NCBI RefSeq assembly: GCF_030124175.1
Contig: NZ_JASKMT010000017.1
Coordinates: 57,823 to 121,822, forward strand
Source of the DNA: Streptomyces sp. 549
Lineage (GTDB): Bacteria; Actinomycetota; Actinomycetes; Streptomycetales; Streptomycetaceae
DNA: 64,000 nt
Direction: 5' to 3'
Of this stretch, positions 17,568 through 26,077 are shown in pieces. Numbering within the stretch: the stretch's first letter is position 1; every line of letters starts with the position of its first letter. Made by a program: the position numbers and the translations under genes. The notes under the pieces are model-generated. The model was not told the origin of the DNA. It worked only from the letters and a program-made list of their open reading frames with translations, and searched no databases.

Positions 17568-18461
17568 TCACACTGCCGTGGCTGGGCGGGGACTGCCGTG
17601 GAAGACCTGTTCGCCGTGCCAGGACCGGTGGGCCGACGCGATGGTGCGGGCACCCGGTTGAGGCCCGATGAGCGGGCGGCCGGCGAGCGATACGACGTTC
17701 TCGCGAGCGGCGGGGCTGCGGCCGACGAAGCGCTGCGAGACCAGGATGCGCTGGCCCTCGCCGATACCGAGGACCCCCATGTCGAAGAGTTTGTGGTGCA
17801 GGGAGCACAGGCACAGTCCGTTGTCGACGTCGTCGGGGCCGCCGAACGCCCACCAGCGCACGTGCGCGGCCTCCAGCCCGACCGACACCGCGCCCATGCT
17901 GCCGTCGAAGCCACAGAAGGCGCACTGGTACTCGTAGGCCGTCAGGACCAGCTCTCGCATCCGCGGGTCCCGGCGCCTGCGCGCAGTCGGGAGCGGTCCG
18001 GTTTCCGCGGGCTCCAGATCCAGGCCGACGAGGTCGCACAGGTCACCGTGCAGTGAGGGAGGGAAGTTCAGTTCGAGCAGGACCCGCGCCATCCGGCCCA
18101 GCAGCGACGGCTCGCGCCGCAGTGCAGCACGCAGTTCCGGTGCCAGCCGGCCTGCGGCTCCGACGGCCCGCAACTCCCGCACACCGGTGCCGGGACTGCC
18201 CGGCCCGCGCTCGGTGCGCACCTCCCACACGCCGTCGCTCACCAGATGGTGGAACGGGTAGGCGGGAGTGGTCCTGTTGGGCGGCCCGTACTCCTCCAGC
18301 AGCCGCCTCAGGTCCTCCTCCACCGCGCTGTACCGCAGTTCGCCGTCGCCGTCCTGCTGGTACCGGCCGAGGGCGTACAGGAACAGCAGTGGCTTGTGCG
18401 GAGCGCGGGTCCCGCTTCTGCTCCACTGCCTCAGCTTCGCGGTGCGCTCCAGCCAGTCCAT
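17568..18461 (-). CDS. Probable phosphorothioate-dependent HNH restriction endonuclease (SBD-HNH)
   Basis: 297-residue type IV-like restriction enzyme. The N-terminal 150 residues start MDWLERTAKLRQWSRSGTRA and contain HKPLLFLYALGRYQQ, as in the sulfur-binding domain of SprMcrA/ScoMcrA-type proteins that recognise phosphorothioated DNA. The C-terminal part is an HNH nuclease: Cys180 and Cys183 (zinc), His200 in EAAHVRWW, Asn214 and His223 in VDNGLCLCSLHHKLFD. It lacks the SRA domain of ScoMcrA, so 5-methylcytosine recognition is less likely. The size matches the short SBD-HNH group. The start is ATG 18461. It stands alone with no dnd genes in the window, as expected for a gene that attacks foreign modified DNA. 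Confidence 0.83.
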   Translation of the reverse strand: MDWLERTAKLRQWSRSGTRAPHKPLLFLYALGRYQQDGDGELRYSAVEEDLRRLLEEYGPPNRTTPAYPFHHLVSDGVWEVRTERGPGSPGTGVRELRAVGAAGRLAPELRAALRREPSLLGRMARVLLELNFPPSLHGDLCDLVGLDLEPAETGPLPTARRRRDPRMRELVLTAYEYQCAFCGFDGSMGAVSVGLEAAHVRWWAFGGPDDVDNGLCLCSLHHKLFDMGVLGIGEGQRILVSQRFVGRSPAARENVVSLAGRPLIGPQPGARTIASAHRSWHGEQVFHGSPRPATAV

Positions 18462-18563
18462 GACCGGCGATCGTAGTGCCGCTCGGCTACGCGGGCATGA
18501 CCCCTGAGATGCGAGACAGGACGAAGATCCGGTCACCGCCACGCACCAGCCTGGGGGCGGGCG

Positions 18564-18983
18564 TCAGCCCTTACCCGTCTCCAGCCGGAAGCGCGGGCAG
18601 ATGTCCGGGTCGGCGTCCTCGAAGAGCACGATGCGGTCGGAGTCCGCCGCGGCCGACAACATGTCGAAAGAGTCGCCCAGTCCCGGCCGGTACCAGTCTC
18701 CTGTCGGCCAGTCCGTCACGGTGCCTCGCCCCTCGGATGCCCCGGTCAGTTCCGCATCCGCCTCCAGGGTCAGGGAGATGTCCTTGGGGGCCCGCAGTCC
18801 CTGGTACGTGCCGACGACTTCGGCAGAGCTGACCGATCCACCGTCAGGTACGCACTTCTCGGAAGGGGTGAACGAGCAGGCACCGAGCGGGAGCAAGCAC
18901 GGCAGCAGCACCGCGGCCACTGCGGCACGCGGCCGTCGGGCTGCAACGGCGGAACCGTGGATCGACTTCCAGCGGGTCGCCAT
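18564..18983 (-). CDS. Small putative lipoprotein
   Basis: 139 residues. A basic N-terminus and hydrophobic helix (AAVAAVLLPCLLPLGAC) end in a lipobox-like LGAC. A compact domain follows, with EVVGTYQGLRAPKDISLTLEADAEL and WYRPGLGDSFDM. The pattern resembles small streptomycete lipoproteins that open with a VGTY(Q/E)G strand. The ATG at 18983 has a poor ribosome binding site, so a leader or another start is possible. The function is unknown. Confidence 0.6.
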   Translation of the reverse strand: MATRWKSIHGSAVAARRPRAAVAAVLLPCLLPLGACSFTPSEKCVPDGGSVSSAEVVGTYQGLRAPKDISLTLEADAELTGASEGRGTVTDWPTGDWYRPGLGDSFDMLSAAADSDRIVLFEDADPDICPRFRLETGKG

Positions 18984-19293
18984 GTCAGGAGACCGTGTTC
19001 CGGGCGTTGACGTCCTAACCAGTTGCGGCCTTGCCCGGACAGACCACGGTGGCTGAGGTGGCACCGGACGCTTCCGCTGCGGGGGCTCGTACCGGTCGGG
19101 GCACGCCGCCACGCAGGCGCGGCGCCGCGCCTGCCAGGGCCTTCTCGTCCACGAGCGGGAAGGCATCCTGCCCCGGTAGACGGGGAGAGCCCCGGCTCGT
19201 CGCAGGCTGCGGAAAACCGGGCTCACGCCGTCTTGGCGAGGTCCTAGGGTGGGAGCGAATCACCGACAACAAGACGTGACGAGGTACCCACAG

Positions 19294-20550
19294 ATGGCGC
19301 AACAGGCGAACCCACTCGCCACATCTGTCGAAGACACGGGCTCGGGCGCGGTCGCCTCCGGCGGGGGATCCGTGGACATCGCGGCACTGGTGGCCCGGAG
19401 CGGAGACCTGAAGAGCGAACTGGTGGAGTTCGTCACGGGTCCGAAGTTCTCAAAGCCGCTGACGACAAAACTCCGGGAAGCGGCGGAAGAGCACGGATGT
19501 CTGGACGATGGCTCGGCGACGCTTGTCATCGATCACTTCGCGTTGCAGCACCGCTCGCCCGACGGTCGGACCCCTGTGGAGCGTTTTGTGGCCGAGCGCC
19601 GACCTCGCCTGCCCGACGAGGAGCGAGCGATGCTGCTCGGTTGGTCTGACGTGGTGCAGGGCAGCTTCGAGGTGCGGCGTCTCGACGGGGATGCCGTGGT
19701 GCTGCACAACCTGATGGATGATCTGGAGTACCGCGTCTACTCCAACATGGGCCGCGGACCGTTCGAGGGCCTTGATGCGGGCATGTTTCTCGTCGGCCGC
19801 ATCGTGCTGGTCCATCCGGAGGTCGACTCGTGGCTGGTCAGCGGCAGCTTCGCTGCCTACCCCGCGGAGTCCGCGCCGGAGTTCGCACAGGCTGCGCTCC
19901 AGGCGCTGACGGAGTCCCCGGGGTTGATGGGCCGTAACGCCGACAAGCTGAGGCGCTCCTGGGAGCTGCAGGCGGAGGCTCGTGCGGACTTCGTCGACTT
20001 CTTCGGCTCCGACCTTGTGGTGCTGCCGCCCGTAGAGGCGCAGGAGAGCCTGCGCGAATACCATCGCCGACGGCTGGAGAAGATCCCTCCGGCAGGCGTT
20101 GCGGGAGCGTCGATCGCGGGTATTCCCGGGGCCTCGTCGCCAGGCCCCGAGGAGCTGAGCCAGTTCCCCGAAGAACTGCTCGCGGCGGACAGCGTCGCGG
20201 TGCTGTACGACGAGGTCGAGGGGCTGGGCTACTACGAGGATTTCGGGCGCCTGGACGAGCTGTTCGCCAACCCGTCCCTGGCCCGCGACCGCGAGCGCCT
20301 CGCCCTGCTGCGTGGATACCTCGGGGACGACACGGTGTCCCCGGCGGTCATCCGTCGGCTCGTGGAACGCCACCCGGAAGGCGTGGACGAGGTCTTCCGT
20401 GCGCTGCTGCGCAAGCCCGGTTTCCGCTGGGAACGGGACGGCGACGCGCTTCTCCGCACTCATAAGAGGGACTTCTTTCACGCCGATCCGATGCCGACGG
20501 TCACGGTCGTGGGTGACCGCCTCCTCGAACTTCTCCGCTCCGGGGAGTGA
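19294..20550 (+). CDS. Conserved hypothetical protein
   Basis: 418 residues, no domain I can name with confidence. A Gly/Ser-rich start leads to a charged alpha/beta body with VIDHFALQHRSPDGRTPVERF, a central beta-rich part (QGSFEVRRLDGDAVVLHNLMDDLEYRVYS), and a C-terminal half containing HRRRLEKIP and VIRRLVERHPEGVDEVFRALLRK. The second part (SWLVSGSFAAYP, AVLYDEVEGLGYYEDFGRLDELFANP) looks like a separate module. The ATG at 19294 has a GACGAGG site. Its stop overlaps the GTG of the next gene (GTGA), so the two products probably act together. Confidence 0.65.
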   Translation: MAQQANPLATSVEDTGSGAVASGGGSVDIAALVARSGDLKSELVEFVTGPKFSKPLTTKLREAAEEHGCLDDGSATLVIDHFALQHRSPDGRTPVERFVAERRPRLPDEERAMLLGWSDVVQGSFEVRRLDGDAVVLHNLMDDLEYRVYSNMGRGPFEGLDAGMFLVGRIVLVHPEVDSWLVSGSFAAYPAESAPEFAQAALQALTESPGLMGRNADKLRRSWELQAEARADFVDFFGSDLVVLPPVEAQESLREYHRRRLEKIPPAGVAGASIAGIPGASSPGPEELSQFPEELLAADSVAVLYDEVEGLGYYEDFGRLDELFANPSLARDRERLALLRGYLGDDTVSPAVIRRLVERHPEGVDEVFRALLRKPGFRWERDGDALLRTHKRDFFHADPMPTVTVVGDRLLELLRSGE

Positions 20551-20873
20551 ACGCCGTGCGCGCGGAAGACTGGAGCAAGCCACGGCTGGACGCACTGGTG
20601 GAAGAGGCCACCGTGGACGCGTACGACGAGTACGAACAGACCTCAGCCTTCCACGCGATGCTCGAGGAGCATCTGGCGATTCCGTTCGTCACGCTGGTCC
20701 TCGGCGTGGAGGTCACGGTCGAGAGGGTCGGCCTGTTTCCGGGAAGCGGGATCGTGGGCGTATGCGCCCGGGACTCGTACCGGCAGGCCATCGGCATCCT
20801 CGATCTCCCACTGCCGACCCCGGAGCCGGCGGGCACCGAGTGGATCGCCGCGTACCGTCATTGGTCGCACTGA
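20547..20873 (+). CDS. Small calcium-binding-protein-like family member
   Basis: 108 residues. The pattern VDAYDEYEQTSAFHAMLEEHLAIPF, followed by VEVTVERVG and a C-terminal AYRHW, matches the small family often annotated calcium-binding protein (typical form: VDAYDxEExxxGWxxYLExxLxFPF). The function of that family is not established. It is read from a GTGA overlap with the previous gene; a second GTG nine bases on is equally possible. Coupling suggests it forms a unit with the 418-residue protein. Confidence 0.65.
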   Translation: MNAVRAEDWSKPRLDALVEEATVDAYDEYEQTSAFHAMLEEHLAIPFVTLVLGVEVTVERVGLFPGSGIVGVCARDSYRQAIGILDLPLPTPEPAGTEWIAAYRHWSH

Positions 20874-21060
20874 ACCCGACAGGGGTCGCCCTGAACCCGG
20901 ATCGGCTGCTGTCCGAAGCAGCGGACCAGGTGAAGCGGCACAATCTGACCACTGCGCGGGCCAGGCATGCGCCCGTGCGCGGTAGCCATCAACCCCACCC
21001 GATCGAGACATGCGTTGATCGTCCGGTGTGATGACACCGCAACCGAGACGGAGCACGTCG

Positions 21061-21090
21061 AAGGCCCCCGCTGCGGACAGCGGGGGCCTT
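21061..21090. terminator. Strong GC hairpin terminator
   Basis: Perfect 13-bp stem (aaggcccccgctg / cagcgggggcctt) around a short cgga loop. It lies 26 bases past the 3' end of the minus-strand tRNA-Ser and downstream of the plus-strand pair ending at 20873, so it can serve both strands. Confidence 0.8.
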
Positions 21091-21116
21091 CGACGTTGTG
21101 CCCGGTGAGAGCACGG

Positions 21117-21201
21117 CGGAGGATACGAGATTCGAACTCGTGAGGGGTTGCCCCCAACACGCTTTCCAAGCGTGCGCCCTAGGCCACTAGGCGAATCCTC
21201 C
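21117..21201 (-). tRNA. tRNA-Ser (GGA anticodon)
   Basis: 85-nt tRNA on the minus strand. The acceptor stem is ggaggat/atcctcc with discriminator G. A D-loop cctagtggcct, anticodon stem-loop cgcttggaaagcg with GGA, a long class II variable arm (ttgggggcaacccctcac) and a T-loop gttcgaatc are all visible. The long arm and the GGA anticodon identify serine. CCA is not encoded. Confidence 0.95.
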
Positions 21202-21298
21202 GCCGCAAACAATACAAGACGCGGGGGAGTGCTCGCGAACCTGATCCCGGGAGGAGGGAGGGGTTCGATCCCTGGTCGCGCGTCGGGTAGTCTGGGCG

Positions 21299-21388
21299 CA
21301 GCCCCTCACGTGGCGCTATCTGACTGAACTCCCCCAGGGCCGGAAGGCAGCAAGGGTAGGTCGGCTCTGGCGGGTGCGTGAGGGGCGT
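21299..21388 (+). ncRNA. ffs: Signal recognition particle RNA, small bacterial type (4.5S)
   Basis: Hairpin RNA of the SRP that binds Ffh and targets nascent membrane proteins. The diagnostic tip ccagggccggaaggcagcaa (GGAA tetraloop plus the asymmetric internal loop) is present. The ends close by pairing gcccctcacg with cgtgaggggc. It lies directly upstream of dnaX, a common actinobacterial order. The exact 5' and 3' ends may differ by a few bases. Confidence 0.93.
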
Positions 21389-21546
21389 TGTCGTTCCCAA
21401 ACGGGTTCCGACGGGATACAGGACCAGGCCGTCGCCCCGGGGCGACGGGGGCTGCTGGGGTTTGTGGGGCCCGTGAGGGTGGCGGGGGAGGGGGCCGGGC
21501 GGTCGGGGGCGTTCGGATGTCGGCGGGCTCCGCTACCGTCGTACCC

Positions 21547-24012
21547 GTGTCGTCCCTCGCCCTGTACCGCCGCTACCGTCCCGAGACCTTCGCCGAGGTC
21601 ATCGGTCAGGAGCATGTCACCGACCCGTTGCAGCAGGCGCTGCGCAACAACCGGGTCAATCACGCGTACCTGTTCAGCGGGCCGCGCGGCTGTGGCAAGA
21701 CGACCAGTGCGCGCATTCTGGCGCGCTGCCTGAACTGCGAGCAGGGGCCCACGCCGACCCCGTGCGGCACCTGCCAGTCGTGTGTGGACCTGGCGCGCAG
21801 CGGTGGCGGGTCGATCGACGTGATCGAGATCGACGCGGCCTCGCACGGCGGTGTGGACGACGCGCGCGACCTGCGGGAGAAGGCGTTCTTCGGGCCTGCG
21901 TCGAGCCGGTACAAGATCTACATCATCGACGAGGCGCACATGGTCACCCCGGCGGGCTTCAACGCCCTGCTGAAGGTGGTCGAGGAGCCCCCGGAGCATC
22001 TGAAGTTCATTTTCGCGACGACCGAGCCGGAGAAGGTCATCGGCACCATCCGGTCGCGCACCCACCACTACCCGTTCCGGCTGGTGCCGCCCGGCACGCT
22101 GCGCGACTACCTCTTCGAGGTCTGCGAGCGTGAGGCGATCCCGGTGGACGAGGCGGTGCTGCCGCTGGTCGTGCGGGCGGGCGCGGGCTCGGTGCGGGAC
22201 TCGATGTCCGTCATGGACCAGCTGCTGTCGGGAGCCGCAGCCGACGGGGTGACGTACCCCATGGCGACCGCGCTGCTCGGCTACACCGACGCCGCGCTGC
22301 TGGACTCGGTGGTGGACGCGTTCGCGGCGGGTGACGGCGCTGCTGCCTTCGAGGTGGTCGACCGCGTCATCGAGGGCGGCCACGACCCGCGGCGCTTCGT
22401 CACCGACCTGCTGGAACGGCTGCGTGACCTGGTCATCCTGGCCGCGGTGCCGGACGCGGCGGAGAAGGGGCTCATCGACGCGCCCGTCGACGTGCTGGAA
22501 CGCATGCAGGGCCAAGCGTCGGTGCTGGGCGCGGCCGAGCTGAGCCGTGCCGCCGACCTCGTGAACACGGGACTGACCGAGATGCGCGGGGCGACGTCCC
22601 CGCGTCTGCAGCTGGAACTGATCTGTGCGCGGGTGCTGCTGCCGGCGACCTACTCCGACGAGCGCTCGTTGCAGGCCCGGCTGGACCGCCTGGAGCGCGG
22701 CGTGCAGGCGGGCGCGCTCTCGGCACCCGCTCACGCCTCCGCGCCCCCACACGCCCCGGCCCCCGTCCACCCGCCCGCCCAGGTGCCGGTCACGCCTCCG
22801 GCGCCTCCGGCGCACGCGCCCGACGTTCCGGCAGCGGGCCACACGGCTGCTCCGGCGCCCGCCGCCACCCCGCCCGGCCCCGTCGCGCCTGCAGAACCGT
22901 CGGTTCCGCCCGCGCCCGCCGAGCCGCCAGGCGTCCCGGGGCAGCCTGCGGAGACCGCTCCCCGGCCGGGGGCGTGGCCGACAGCCGGCGGAGCCGGTGC
23001 AGTCAGTAGTGCCGGTGTAGGCAGTGCCGGTGCAGGCAGTGGTGGCGTGGGGGGTGGCGGACAGCGGCCCGGGGCGTGGCCCACCGGCGGCGGCTCCGCG
23101 CCCGCGAGTGCGCCCAGCGCACCCCCGGCGTCCAGCCCGGCCCCGGCGGCGTCCGCCTCCGGCCCCGCCCCGGCGGGCGGGGCGGCGGGGGCCGCGCAGG
23201 TGCGGCAGATGTGGCCGGACATCCTGGAGGCGGTGAAGAGCCGCCGACGGTTTACCTGGATCCTTCTCAGCCAGAACGCGCAGGTCGCGTCGTTCGACGG
23301 CACCACGCTCCAGATCGGGTTCTCCAACGCGGGTGCCCGCGACAGCTTTGTCAGCGGCGGCAGCGAAGAGGTGCTGCGTACCGCGCTCAGCGAGCAGTTC
23401 GGCGTGCAGTGGAAGGTCGAGGCGCTGGTCGACCCGACCGGTGGCGCCGGCGCTGCAGGCGGCGGCCCGGCGGGCTCCGGCGGCGGCTTCGGCGGCGGTG
23501 GCTTCGGGGGTGGCCCGGGAGGTGGTTCCGGCGGCGGACCTGGCGGTGGGTTCAACGGCGGTGGCGGGTTCAACGGCGGGGGGTCCCCCGGCGGTGGCGG
23601 CTTCGGCGGTGGCGCGCAGAGCGCGCAGAGCGCGCAGAGCGCGCCGGGCGCGCCGGGCGGGCCCGGCGGCCACGCCGCCCAGGGCGGCGGGCCGGGCCAC
23701 GGCGGGCCGGGCCAGGTCGGAGGCCAGGGCGGTGCGCCCGGCGGTTTCGGCGGCGGCACCGCCACCGCGTCGGTCGCGGCGCCCGCCGCGCCGCCGGCCG
23801 CCCGGGGCGGCGCCCCGGCCGGCGACGGCGGGCACGGCGGCGCTCCCGGCGGCGCGCCGGCCACGGCGCCGCCGCCCCGGACGCCGGTGGCCGCCGAGGA
23901 CGACGTCGCCGAGGAGGATGATCCGGACCTCGACGAGTCCGCGCTGTCCGGCCACGACCTCATTGTCCGCGAGCTGGGCGCGACCCTCGTCGAGGAGATC
24001 CACCACGAGTGA
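21547..24012 (+). CDS. dnaX: DNA polymerase III subunit gamma/tau
   Basis: 821-residue clamp-loader subunit. It starts SSLALYRRYRPETFAEVIGQ (GTG at 21547), then has Walker A GPRGCGKT (residues 45-52), the zinc-binding Cys64, Cys73, Cys76 and Cys79, and the DEAH box in IIDEAHM. Domain III extends to about residue 370. After that comes a 150-residue Pro/Ala-rich linker. A folded segment (MWPDILEAVKSRRRFTWILLSQNAQ to VQWKVEALVD) follows, then about 130 residues of Gly-rich repeats. An acidic tail ends GATLVEEIHHE. No slippery heptamer is visible, so only the long form is expected. An ATG 30 bases upstream is in frame, but family alignments favour the GTG. Confidence 0.95.
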   Translation: MSSLALYRRYRPETFAEVIGQEHVTDPLQQALRNNRVNHAYLFSGPRGCGKTTSARILARCLNCEQGPTPTPCGTCQSCVDLARSGGGSIDVIEIDAASHGGVDDARDLREKAFFGPASSRYKIYIIDEAHMVTPAGFNALLKVVEEPPEHLKFIFATTEPEKVIGTIRSRTHHYPFRLVPPGTLRDYLFEVCEREAIPVDEAVLPLVVRAGAGSVRDSMSVMDQLLSGAAADGVTYPMATALLGYTDAALLDSVVDAFAAGDGAAAFEVVDRVIEGGHDPRRFVTDLLERLRDLVILAAVPDAAEKGLIDAPVDVLERMQGQASVLGAAELSRAADLVNTGLTEMRGATSPRLQLELICARVLLPATYSDERSLQARLDRLERGVQAGALSAPAHASAPPHAPAPVHPPAQVPVTPPAPPAHAPDVPAAGHTAAPAPAATPPGPVAPAEPSVPPAPAEPPGVPGQPAETAPRPGAWPTAGGAGAVSSAGVGSAGAGSGGVGGGGQRPGAWPTGGGSAPASAPSAPPASSPAPAASASGPAPAGGAAGAAQVRQMWPDILEAVKSRRRFTWILLSQNAQVASFDGTTLQIGFSNAGARDSFVSGGSEEVLRTALSEQFGVQWKVEALVDPTGGAGAAGGGPAGSGGGFGGGGFGGGPGGGSGGGPGGGFNGGGGFNGGGSPGGGGFGGGAQSAQSAQSAPGAPGGPGGHAAQGGGPGHGGPGQVGGQGGAPGGFGGGTATASVAAPAAPPAARGGAPAGDGGHGGAPGGAPATAPPPRTPVAAEDDVAEEDDPDLDESALSGHDLIVRELGATLVEEIHHE

Positions 24013-24039
24013 GGCGCGGGGGCCGTTCTGCGAGTCGGG

Positions 24040-24160
24040 CCGAGCGTGAGCCGGGGCCGAGGGTGAGCCGAGGCCGAGCCGTGAGTCGGCCGAGCCATGC
24101 GTGGGCCGAGCCGCGCGTCGGCCGAACCATGCGTCGGCCGAACCGTGAGTGGGACGGACG
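24040..24160. repeat. Degenerate tandem repeat between dnaX and ybaB
   Basis: Seven to eight imperfect units of 15-16 bp, of the form gagccgtgagtcggccga or gaaccatgcgtcggccga, follow the dnaX stop. No gene is present. The units contain short CG-rich dyads that could form hairpins in the dnaX-ybaB transcript. Confidence 0.75.
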
Positions 24161-24251
24161 CATGGGCCGTGGACCACGTAGGCTCAGCACACAGCAGGAT
24201 TCCGTTCCGGCGGGATCCGGTCCGACGCCGTCGACACCCAGGAGCTAAGCC

Positions 24252-24587
24252 GTGTTTCCCGGTGGTGGTCAGCCCGACATGCAGCAGCTGCTGCAGCAGG
24301 CACAGAAGATGCAGCAGGATCTCGCCGCGGCTCAGGAGGAGCTGGCCGAGACACCCGTCGAGGGTTCCGCGGGCGGTGGCCTGGTGAAGGCCACGGTGAC
24401 GGGGGCCGGTGAGCTCCGCGCTCTGGTCATCGACCCCGAGGCGGTGGACCCTGAGGACACGGAGACGCTCGCCGATCTGGTGCTCGCAGCGGTGCGGGAC
24501 GCCAACAACGCCGCGCAGCAGCTCCAGCAGACCAAGCTCGGACCGCTCGCACAGGGGCTGGGCGGCATGCCGGGGCTGCCTTTCTAG
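24252..24587 (+). CDS. ybaB: YbaB/EbfC family nucleoid-associated protein
   Basis: 111-residue DNA-binding protein of the YbaB/EbfC family, a dimeric nucleoid-associated protein. The signature MQQLLQQAQKMQQDLAAAQEEL is followed by GGGLVKATVTGAGELRALVIDPEAV, then the helix and the Gly-rich end GLGGMPGLPF. The start is GTG with CAGGAG about eight bases upstream. The order dnaX-ybaB-recR is conserved across bacteria and links it to replication and repair. Confidence 0.95.
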   Translation: MFPGGGQPDMQQLLQQAQKMQQDLAAAQEELAETPVEGSAGGGLVKATVTGAGELRALVIDPEAVDPEDTETLADLVLAAVRDANNAAQQLQQTKLGPLAQGLGGMPGLPF

Positions 24588-24671
24588 GCGTTCCCGGTCG
24601 GCGGACGCACCCGTGTCCGTCCCGCGCGGTGCCCGACGTACCGCGCACGGCAGGAGAAGGAGTCAGCGACC

Positions 24672-25271
24672 GTGTACGAAGGCGTGGTTCAGGACCTCAT
24701 CGACGAACTGGGCAGGCTGCCCGGCGTCGGTCCCAAGAGCGCGCAGCGGATCGCCTTCCACATCCTGCAGGCGGAGCCGACGGACGTCCGCCGGCTCGCG
24801 CACGCGCTGACCGAGGTCAAGGCGAAGGTCCGGTTCTGCGTGGTGTGCCACAACGTGGCGCAGGACGAGCAGTGCCGGGTGTGCCTCGACCCGCGCCGCG
24901 ACCGCACGGTGATCTGCGTCGTCGAGGAGCCCAAGGACGTGGTGGCGATCGAGCGGACCCGCGAGTTCCGCGGCCGTTACCACGTGCTGGGCGGGGCGAT
25001 CAGCCCGATCGAGGGAGTCGGCCCCGACGACCTGCGGATAAGGGAACTGCTGGCCAGGCTCGCCGACGGCGGCGTCACCGAGCTGATCATCGCCACCGAC
25101 CCCAACCTGGAGGGCGAGGCCACCGCCACGTATCTGGCGCGCATGGTGTCCTCCCTGGGTTTGAAGGTCACCAGGCTGGCCAGTGGTCTTCCTGTCGGGG
25201 GAGACCTGGAATATGCCGACGAGGTCACGCTGGGACGTGCCTTCGAGGGGAGAAGGTTGCTTGATGTCTGA
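24672..25271 (+). CDS. recR: Recombination mediator RecR
   Basis: 199-residue RecR, which with RecF and RecO loads RecA at gaps. It shows the HhH motif LPGVGPKSAQRIAFHIL, a four-Cys zinc finger (CVVCHNVAQDEQCRVC) and a Toprim domain with VVEEPKDVVAIE and LIIATDPNLEGEATATYL. The start is GTG 24672 after AGGAGAAGGAG. Its last codons overlap the start of the DUF5063 gene by eight bases. Full length. Confidence 0.97.
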   Translation: MYEGVVQDLIDELGRLPGVGPKSAQRIAFHILQAEPTDVRRLAHALTEVKAKVRFCVVCHNVAQDEQCRVCLDPRRDRTVICVVEEPKDVVAIERTREFRGRYHVLGGAISPIEGVGPDDLRIRELLARLADGGVTELIIATDPNLEGEATATYLARMVSSLGLKVTRLASGLPVGGDLEYADEVTLGRAFEGRRLLDV

Positions 25272-25935
25272 GTCCACGCAGGCCACCCGCACGTCGTCCG
25301 ACCCGGACGACTTCGCCGTTCAGATCCACGACCAGGTCCAGAGCTTCATCCTCGCCGTGACCGAGGTCGCCAGGGGCGACGAACCCGACAGCGCCGTGCC
25401 GTACCTCCTGCTGGAGGTGTCCCAGCTGCTGCTCGCCGGCGGCCGGCTGGGCGCGCACGAGGACATCGTCCCCGAGGAGCGCTACGAGGCGGACACCGGC
25501 CCCGAGCCGGACGTCGACGAGCTGCGGGAGCGGCTGGCGACGCTGCTCGACCCGGTCGACGTCTACTCGGAGGTCTTCGACCCGTACGTGCCGCGCAAGG
25601 CCCCGGTGGCCTGCCGCATCTCCGACGACCTCGCCGACGTGCTGACCGACCTGCGCCACGGCATGGCGCACTACCGGGCCGGGCGGGTCTCCGAGGCGCT
25701 GTGGTGGTGGCAGTTCTCGTACCTGTCCAACTGGGGTCCGACCGCGTCCGCCGCGCTTCGTGCCCTCCAGTCGCTCGTCGCGCACGTCCGGCTGGACACC
25801 CCGCTGCAGGAGCTTGACGGCCTGGACACCGACAGCCCGGGGGTGGAGGTGGACGACGGTGAGCTGGAGCGGGAGGCGGGCGCGGTGATGGCGGCCGAGA
25901 TCGCCGCACCCCTCGGCCTGAAGCCCGGCCGGTAG
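25264..25935 (+). CDS. DUF5063 domain protein
   Basis: 223-residue protein of the DUF5063 family, which follows recR in streptomycetes. Predicted mainly helical: IHDQVQSFILAVTEVARGD, LLLEVSQLLLAGGRL, then DVYSEVFDPYVPRKAPVACRISDDLADVLTDLRHGM and ALWWWQFSYLSNWGPTASAALRALQSL. The role is unknown; the link to recombination rests only on gene order and the eight-base overlap with recR. The ATG at 25264 lies inside the end of recR. Confidence 0.88.
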   Translation: MSESTQATRTSSDPDDFAVQIHDQVQSFILAVTEVARGDEPDSAVPYLLLEVSQLLLAGGRLGAHEDIVPEERYEADTGPEPDVDELRERLATLLDPVDVYSEVFDPYVPRKAPVACRISDDLADVLTDLRHGMAHYRAGRVSEALWWWQFSYLSNWGPTASAALRALQSLVAHVRLDTPLQELDGLDTDSPGVEVDDGELEREAGAVMAAEIAAPLGLKPGR

Positions 25936-25982
25936 CCGCCCGGCGCCCCTGCGCCCGAGCCCCCGCGATCCCACACGCCCCC

Positions 25983-26032
25983 GGACGGGCCGGTGGGCGG
26001 AGACCGATGAGTTTCCGCCCACCGGCCCGTCC
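25983..26032. terminator. Perfect 19-bp hairpin terminator
   Basis: Arms 25983-26001 and 26014-26032 are perfect reverse complements (ggacgggccggtgggcgga) around a 12-base loop. It should end the dnaX-recR transcript, and its symmetry allows two-way action. Confidence 0.88.
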
Positions 26033-26077
26033 GTCCGTGTGCAGGTGTTTCCCGGCGTGAGACAGGAGCGCGGACGT

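Noticed and set aside
21517..21547. ATG 30 bases upstream as the dnaX start
   Set aside because: The conserved protein starts SSLALYRRYRPE at the GTG; the upstream codons do not match the family.
22700..23200. Programmed frameshift making a short DnaX (gamma) form
   Set aside because: No A-rich slippery heptamer or stop near such a site is visible in this GC-rich gene.
24040..24160. Possible CRISPR array after dnaX
   Set aside because: The units are contiguous, imperfect and without spacers; no cas genes are present.
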